Assembly (NCBI RefSeq): GCF_964031115.1
Contig: NZ_OZ035006.1
Location: forward strand, 1,923,605-1,987,604
Direction of reading: 5' to 3'
DNA length: 64,000 nucleotides
DNA from: Spiroplasma endosymbiont of Clivina fossor
Lineage (GTDB): Bacteria; Bacillota_I; Bacilli_A; Mycoplasmatales; Nriv7
Shown: positions 57,849-64,000 of the stretch, piece after piece
Layout: each line of letters opens with the position of its first letter
How positions within the stretch are numbered: position 1 is the stretch's first letter
Program-made: the position numbers and the translations under genes
Notes under the pieces: model-generated
What the model was told of the DNA's origin: nothing
The model's input: the letters and a program-made list of their open reading frames with translations, nothing else
The model's database searches: none

Positions 57849-58115
57849 TTAAGCAATTCCTAAAATAACATCTTTTAATCCTAAAACAAGTGAACTTGCT
57901 AAAATAACAATTCCCAAACAAACCCCTACTCATGTTATACGAGCAATGGTTTCTTTGCGTTGTTCGGCGTTTTTGGCAAATTTACCACCAATTCCATAAT
58001 AAGCAACCATAATGATAGCAATTACTATCGCTAAACTAATTAAAATTGGCATGCCAATTGAAATAACTTTGTTTCCGATTTCTTGTAAATTACTCGTTGT
58101 TGCTAGAAACATCAT
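57849..58115 (-). CDS. Pilin-like conjugal transfer protein (VirB2/Mbov_0395-like)
   Basis: 88 residues: two long hydrophobic helices (about 19-41 and 63-85) separated by a short polar basic loop (KFAKNAEQRKET). This is the TrbC/VirB2 pilin layout also described for mycoplasma ICEs. Strong AAAGGAGGTG ribosome site; ATG at 58115 is preferred over a GTG that lies inside that site. Followed 13 bases later by the VirB6-like gene, as expected. Confidence 0.68.
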
Positions 58116-58129
58116 TTTTATCACCTCCT

Positions 58130-58279
58130 TTATTTTTTCTTCTTCTCACTTGTTTTATTCCTGTAATTATTCCCAAAACCGTACCAATCAAAAAAAATAA
58201 TTTTTTTCAACAATCATATTGCGGGTTTTCAAAAAATAAACGCAAGAATAATAATGGCAAAAAAAATTGTCCAGTTCAT
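58130..58279 (-). CDS. Small single-TM protein of the conjugative element
   Basis: 49 residues: a TM segment near the N-terminus with UGA-Trp codons, then a very basic tail ending KKKK. ATG lies one base after the stop of the surface-protein gene. Function unknown. Confidence 0.5.
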
Positions 58280-58280
58280 G

Positions 58281-60362
58281 TTATTTGTTTTTTTCTTGCT
58301 CTTCTTTTTCGTCGGCTTTCATTTGGGCGATGTCTTTTTCTGTTTGGCGTTGGAAGGCTTCGACTTTTTTCTTACGGATTGGTTCTAAAATAAACGGCGT
58401 AACCACAAATTTTTTCAATAGTCAGCCAAGAAGCAGTAGTCCTGATAAAGCCCCAATAACGACACCAATGATAGCTCAGCCGGTTAGTCCACTTTTGTTA
58501 TTGATGATGATGGGTGGGTTGCTATTTGCAATTTGTAAGATAAGGCTGTCTGATTTTTCAGAATCATATTCAACAACAATATTTACTGGTTCATTTGGTT
58601 TAATTTCATTTTGGTTCAGTTCAAACGAAACTTTTTTAAAATCATAATTGCTGGTATCAACCTTATCAATTGTGATTGTCTTTGGCGTTTGGGTTTTTAA
58701 TTGGGCTATGACTTGCTCTTTTGTCAATGGCTCTTTTGATGATAGTTTGCCATTGGTTTTAAATCAATCTGCAAGAGCATTGGCAAATTGATTATCACTA
58801 GCTTGGTGTTGTCAATTTTGGCTTTCTGCAAACATTTTATTAAGTTGCCGAGCAGAATAACCGCGAATGTCATCGCGGCCATTGGCTTTGGCTCACTGTT
58901 CAAATTTTTTGCCATTATCTGTATCAAAATATTTTGTGATGGCTTGTTTTAGGGCTATTTGTAAATAAATGTTATTTGTATGACCTAAGTTGTCTGATAA
59001 TTCAACAACATATTTTCCGTTACTTGTTGCTAACTGTGAGCCGTCTAAGACAATACCATTTGTTGGGTCAATTTGATTATGTTGTAATGTTTTATTTCAT
59101 TGCTCATCACAAGCGTACACTACACCACTTATTACACTATTTGGGGTCGGTTTAAGCATTGTAATTTTACTTTCACTATTTGCATAGTAGAATGTATTAA
59201 CTGGGTTTATAATTATGCTAGTATCAATTTGTCCAACATAATCTTTAACAATTTGTGTTGTTGGCGCTGTTGGTTGTAGGTCAATTTTTAAATCAACGAT
59301 TGTTGCTGGTACAACATTGAATTTAACAACAACTGAACCTTGATAACTTTTACTGTCTTTTTTTGCTGATAAAGTTGTTGAATGAATATCTTTTTTTGCA
59401 AATTCAATTTGTGAAAAATCAACTTGAAGCGAATTTTTTTGGGTAATTGCTGAAATGATAGTTTCGTTGTTGTTATCTAAAATATTTTCTAAATTATTTT
59501 CTTCATTAAATTTAATCACCTTATCTAAGTTTTCTTTGATAATGGGTTTAGGTGGGTTAATTTTGGCTTGCATTGAGACCGTAATTTCACTTGTATATTG
59601 TTTACCATTCAAAGTAAAAAATACTTGTAAATTATGGTCTTTTGCACTTGTTTCGGGTTTAACATTGATGTTTCATTGTTTATTTGTTTGACTTTGTTGG
59701 ATATTATCAAATAAAACTTTATCAATGTTAAGGTTAGTAATTTCAATGTTTAACTCCCCATCAACAGTAAGTAAGTCGCTTCGCGTTCATTTTTTTGTCT
59801 TACTACTATCCACCAAATTAAAATGACTTCGTTGTTTTACTCACTCTAAATTGTCGGTACTATCTCTTTCAATTTCAATATTTACTATTTCAATCATAAA
59901 GGATTTAGAGCGGTTATGTTTAAGGAGATTTAAAGTAATGTTTTTATTAAAATCAAATGTAGTTTGTTTTTTTAAGTCAAAATTTGAGTTTATAAGATTA
60001 TTGTAAACATTAGAATTTTCATTGAAAAACATTCATTTACTGATTTCAACATATTTATTATCCGCTTGATTTTGGAATGTTATAAATTTTTGTGTTCAAT
60101 CACTAACATCCTTTTTAGGGATAGATTCTATTTTTAAAGAAAAATCATATGTTTTTTTAACATTAGTATTTTTTTCAATTAAAAATTTACCTTTTTTAAG
60201 TTTTAATTCATATGTTTCTTCACCTTCTCTTTTGTTTCTAATTAGTTGTGCTGTTGTTTTGTCAATATCTCATTCTAACGCTAACGGTGCGTTGGCAAGC
60301 AACGGAACAGGCAAACTTGCTGTTAAAGTGAATATGATTAATAATCCTAACAATTTTTTCAT
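58281..60362 (-). CDS. Large surface protein of the conjugative element
   Basis: 693 residues. Cleavable-type signal (1-25, ending VPLLANA), a long extracellular part rich in beta segments, and one TM near residue 630 (WAIIGVVIGALSGLLLLGWLL) followed by a basic cytoplasmic tail. Contains the beta repeat-like SYQGSVVVKFNV, echoed by YYTGTVTVKFTL in the RIP-ankyrin protein. First gene of the cluster leading to the pilin, so a mating-contact or adhesin role is plausible. Not matched to a named family. Intact. Confidence 0.7.
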
Positions 60363-60487
60363 ATTTATTTGTTTCCTTTCTGATAAATAAAAAAGAGAAT
60401 ATCACACTGCTGACATTCCCATAGGTAATTATGTTAAAAAACCAAATAAATCATTATTTTTAAATTAGGTTTTTGATATAATTTTCT

Positions 60488-60523
60488 ATGGAAACACAGG
60501 TCTTGTTGGAGTTGTGTTTCCAT
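60488..60523 (+). terminator. Strong hairpin with T-run
   Basis: ATGGAAACACA and TGTGTTTCCAT arms followed by seven T on the plus strand. No plus-strand gene ends here, so it may belong to a lost gene. The rest of 60363-60660 shows no gene. Confidence 0.6.
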
Positions 60524-60666
60524 TTTTTTATTTATTTAATTACAAAATAATTATATATCTTTTATTTGAAAATTTCTGTTTTTTTATACTTTAATTTTTA
60601 TATTTATTCCCATAAATTATTTTTTTAAATTCTCTAAATAGAGCTATTTTTTAATTTAAATTCATT

Positions 60667-60697
60667 AGACTTCTTGCAAAATTAATATGATAATTAT
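60667..60697. repeat. 31-bp IS5 end fragment
   Basis: AGACTTCTTGCAAAATTAAT and the next 11 bases of the 1068-bp IS5, directly joined to IS3 sequence. Confidence 0.75.
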
Positions 60698-61449
60698 CAA
60701 ACTAATAATTGTGTTAAGTATGATGTTAATAATTATGAAGAAGAAGTTATCAGTGCATTTAATAAAAGTCGTAAGATTTATGGCGCTCGTAAAATTAAAG
60801 CTATTTTAATGAGAAAAGATATGATCTTATCACGTCGAAAAATCAGATTCCTTATTATCAAAAATAATTTGGTTTCTAAATACACCAAATTAAAATATCG
60901 TAATCATAAAACAACCGTTAATAATGACCAAATTAGTAATGTTTTAAATCGTCAATTTAATAACAAAAAACCTAATGAAGTTGTTGTTAGTGATTTAACA
61001 TATGTGCAAGTTGGTGCTAAATGACATTATATTTGTTTATTAATTGACTTGTTTAATCGCGAAATAATTGACTATAGTGCCAGGCCAAACAAAACCGCTA
61101 AACTAGAGTGCAACAAGCTTTTCATAAAATAACACGACCATTAAAGCAAATTGCTTTATTTCATACTGATCGTGGTAATGAGTTCAAAAATAAAATCATT
61201 GATGAAATTTTAATAACCTTTAATATTAAAAGATCATTAAGCAATAAAGGCTGTCCTTATGATAATGCTATGGCTGAAACAACTTACAAAACTTTTAAAA
61301 CGGAATTTATCAAGGGTAAAAAATTTGCAAACTTAACACAATTAAAATGCGAACTATTTGATTTTGTTAATTGATATAACAATATTCGAATTCACGGCAA
61401 CCTAAATTATTTAACACCCGCTGAATTTAGAAAACAGCAGTCCATATAA
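60698..61449 (+). pseudogene. IS3-family (IS150-type) OrfB transposase, broken
   Basis: SRKIYGARKIKAIL, VVSDLTYVQ (D), FHTDRGNEF (D), NKGCPYDNAMAETTYKTFK (E) and WYNNIRIHGNLNYLTPAEF are IS3 integrase-core motifs. The 5' end is missing, and a 2-base insertion near 61105 shifts the frame. OrfA is not seen upstream. Confidence 0.85.
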
Positions 61450-61474
61450 AAATTGTCCAAAAAAGGGTTGCCAT

Positions 61475-61534
61475 ACCAAATACGGAATTTCAAAATCAGC
61501 CGTATATCAGTGAATTGAAAATTTTAATAATTAA
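61475..61534 (+). pseudogene. OrfA-like helix-turn-helix fragment
   Basis: TKYGISKSAVYQWIENFNN, resembling the HTH of IS3-type OrfA proteins. Only 19 residues remain. Confidence 0.45.
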
Positions 61535-61638
61535 TTCTTTACTTCTATGAATTTTTTTCATAAATAAAATGCACCTCATTTATAGTTTACACAAATGTTT
61601 TTATTTTTGTGTCTACTTTATAGGGGCATTCCATTTTT

Positions 61639-63291
61639 TTATTTAATGTTTTTAATAAGTGCTATATTTATACAGGTATAAAGTATTAAATTAAGATTTC
61701 GAAGATTAATAGTATTTCTATGGCGACCTTCTTGTGTATTACTATTAAGTGTATAAAATGTCCTAACATCAATAGCATTTAAATTTCTTGCATTACCTCA
61801 ATTAGTTAAAGTACTTTGATAAGTATCTCAATTAAATGAACTACCATCAACTGATGTTTCGGCAATTCTTGGAAATAAATGATGAAAACGTCAACTTTCT
61901 GAAGTAGCAAAAATAACTCTTGTCAATGCATTTCTAAAATTACTATCAATTTGATTACCTGTATTATGAGCTATTAACCTATTAAATGAACTAATTGTTG
62001 AATCTCAATTAATACTAGGATTTAAAACATTAGCCCCTAGCCCGTTACTTCCGGTATATGAACTTCCAATATTTAGTGGTACATTTTGATTTACATTAAC
62101 TTGTCTGCCAGTTAAATCTCAATAAACAGCATTATTAAAATAATAATAAGTTCCAGATGAAGTATAACTATCACCATTTCTAATAATAAATCCTTTTAAA
62201 AATAAATCACTTCTTCTAAAAACTAACTGAAGTCTTCTATTTTCTGTTGATTGTTGTCGTATATCAACATTTACAACAAAATAACCATTTTGATTATTTA
62301 ATTGATAAGGAATTCCTCTTGTCAGACCTTGATTATTTGTTATTTCTTGAGATATTATAATTCTTTCATCACGTAAATAACCTTGAACTCCTCTTGTGCA
62401 ATCTGTACCATAGAAAGAATTAACAAAATTGAGAAATCCCTGACTTATACCATTTATGGCACTACCATTCCCGGCACTTAATAATCGCGCTTCAGTGATT
62501 TCATTATCGTCATTATCAACCACTAGTGTAGGGGGAGAAGTGGAAGTGTCACCTCTGCGTTGAATGTTTGGAAGATGCGGAAGAGGTTGCGAAAAAAAAC
62601 TTTCAAAATAAACACTATCATCTGGTGCTATAACAATCTCTGCAATTGGTTCATCTATTCCACCAATTTTAGTTGGAGTTCAACTATTTTTTCTCATATA
62701 GTAAATTCCATGATCAGTTGAAAAATAAACTGCTTTTCCATCAGTTACTTTTATTGATAAAATATTTTTTATTTCTGGAACATTATAATATGTATCAATT
62801 CTTACTGCAGTTCATCAATCACTACTTAAAAAGTAAGCACTACCACTAACTGCAGTAAAATAAACACTATCACTTGGTGAAATAGTTATCTCTGCAATTG
62901 GTTCATCTATTCCACCAATTTTAGTTGAAGTTGAAGTTGCTCCAGAACTCATATAATAAACACCATTAACAGTAGCAAAGTAAACACCAGAATCTGAATT
63001 TGTTGCTATTGCTAAAGATTTATTAATTAATGAAGTATTTATTTCCGATGCTGTTCAACTACTATGATATAAATAATAATTTTTATTACTAATGTTATCA
63101 TGTAAATTAGTATTATTATTTTCTCTTTTTACTCTATTTAAATTTTTTAAATTATTTGTTTGTAAATAATTAATTTCATTATTTACTATTTTATTTTCTT
63201 GCATTTTCATCATTGGAGCATTCGCCAAGACTATTGGTGTTATGCTCGATAAGCTCGTAATTGTCGTTAACATAGCGAGTAATTTTTTCAT
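61639..63291 (-). CDS. Secreted ribosome-inactivating protein with N-terminal beta-repeat domain
   Basis: 550 residues. Signal peptide (1-23, ending PIVLANA), an Asn-rich linker, then about three and a half repeats of a 40-45 residue unit with VYF-x-T, YYM and KIGGIDEPIAEI (roughly 80-230), like propeller or tectonin blades. The C-terminal half (about 262-550) is a RIP domain: SDLFLKGF (about 364), IGSSYTGSNGLG (Tyr about 412), ATSESWRF (Glu about 465, Arg about 468) and LTNWGN (Trp about 498). The first active-site Tyr of the family is Phe here. RIPs remove an adenine from the sarcin-ricin loop; spiroplasma RIPs are linked to host protection and male killing. No frameshift seen. Confidence 0.83.
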
Positions 63292-63524
63292 ACTTAATCA
63301 AACCCTTTGCTTTTATGTAAATTTTTACTAATTAATAAAATTTACCTAATAATCAACATCCTTTCTTAAATTTGCACAGTCTAATTAATACAAGTTGATT
63401 ATAACTTATTAAATAAGAATTTCTATCATTTTTCATATTATTTAATACTACTTCTAGAAAAAATTATTATTAAAGCAAAAATAAGTTAACTAAATTAAAC
63501 TTTATTAAAATTAATACCTAAAAT
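63292..63524 (-). promoter_or_regulatory. Upstream region of the second RIP gene
   Basis: Minus strand AATAAGTTATAATCAACTTG has a TATAAT -10. The adjoining AATGATAGAAATTCTTATTT matches the region upstream of the RIP-ankyrin gene. AGAAAGGATG ribosome-site-like sequence is far from the ATG, so the actual site is uncertain. Confidence 0.55.
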
Positions 63525-63610
63525 GGTCGGGTTAGTTTAGTAATTAAATAATATAATTAGCTGATTGTTTTACTTCTTCAAAGCAATACCTAAGAAAACT
63601 AAACGCGACC
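63525..63610. repeat. Short MITE-like repeat (86 bp)
   Basis: Starts GGTCGGGTTAGTTTAG and ends AAACTAAACGCGACC, sharing the terminal sequence of the long repeat. Near-identical body to 18112-18197 in the opposite orientation. Confidence 0.65.
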
Positions 63611-63676
63611 CCATTTTAATAAGAATTTCTTGTGCTTGTCATAGTCTGTGGTATATTACAATTTGTTTCCTTTCTT

Positions 63677-64000
63677 TTATTGATTATTTTCGTTATTTCA
63701 AATTTCGTATGTGTGTTGCGATGGATATGCACCAATATTATTGATTTGATTTTTAATTCAATTTATAAGATTTTGTGTGGGACTAACTCAGTGAATTTTG
63801 CCACCGTTGATAAGTCATTCACGAAGATTAATCAGCTTTGTTTTAAAACGGTCTGGTGATTTTCTGGTGCGTTCAAATTCAATGTAAATTTCGCTATCAT
63901 CGGTTTTTGTAATTATTAAATCCGGATAAGCGTTGAGATTGCCATTTTCCATTTTTAACTCTCGCTCCGTTTGATATGAAATTATGTCATTTTGTGCTAT
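63677..64000 (-). CDS. Replication-relaxation-like protein (3' part)
   Basis: Enters from the right edge; 107 residues are visible to the TAA at 63679-63677. NLNAYPDLIITKTDDSEIYI then EFERTRKSPDRFKTKL is the hallmark 'PD...(D/E)xE...RK' nuclease-like core of replication-relaxation proteins of plasmids and ICEs. Several UGA-Trp. Its presence suggests that the RIP and conjugation genes belong to the same mobile element. The gene upstream is not visible. Confidence 0.55.

Noticed and set aside
54625..58647. Several plus-strand ORFs of 60-126 codons opposite the conjugation genes
   Set aside because: They are complements of minus-strand genes with ribosome sites and family features.

Overview
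The window comes from a Spiroplasma chromosome, probably of the citri/poulsonii type. It is very AT-rich. UGA must be read as Trp: rpsG, fusA, cysS, lysS, purB and rsmI are only full length that way. It carries filamentous-phage (plectrovirus) genes and spiroplasmal gene blocks. The assignment to the citri/poulsonii group is inference.

Layout. 1-738: zinc metallopeptidase. 804-7801: a degraded plectrovirus-like prophage on the minus strand, with coat and Zot-like genes, hit by two IS1595-like elements and one IS5 element. 8319-14896: a minus-strand housekeeping operon rsmA-prs-pth-purA-DJ-1-purB-rsmI. 14969-18095: a nest of three insertion sequences. 18393-21670: divergent pepF and pepA. 21741-26021: the str operon rpsL-rpsG-fusA-tuf. 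26191-32497: two related multi-TM proteins with long soluble tails plus tsaC, separated by IS copies. 34043-38116: an nrdJ pseudogene, lysS, and an NADH-oxidase pseudogene split by a MITE-like repeat. 38719-39896: a second plectrovirus fragment. 39903-46221: an IS256 copy abutting a large toxin-like gene that encodes a secreted ribosome-inactivating protein (RIP) domain fused to ankyrin repeats, itself split by nested IS elements. 46410-50839: a thicket of ISLre2, IS5, IS256 and IS1595 remnants including a 968-bp-armed inverted repeat. 50911-52989: cysS-rlmB and a cut-off sigma-like gene. 54418-60362: a fragment of a conjugative element (pilin-like, VirB6-like, PrgI-like and a large surface protein). 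61639-63291: a second secreted RIP preceded by a repeated beta-rich domain. 63677-64000: the end of a replication-relaxation-like gene.

Insertion sequences dominate the architecture: ten IS5-family copies (nine of one 1068-bp type), about eight IS1595-like copies or remnants (1145 bp when full), three IS256 pieces, one ISLre2 and one IS3 fragment. Target duplications allow several interrupted genes to be rebuilt exactly. A non-coding MITE-like family with its own inverted ends is also present.

The most interesting content is the pair of RIP toxins. They share a conserved upstream region. One has a long helical insertion inside the catalytic domain and a C-terminal ankyrin array. The other has Phe at the position of a catalytic Tyr. 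Both lie among mobile-element debris. Many genes carry frameshifts in homopolymer runs, so some 'pseudogenes' could be sequencing errors or slippage-controlled.
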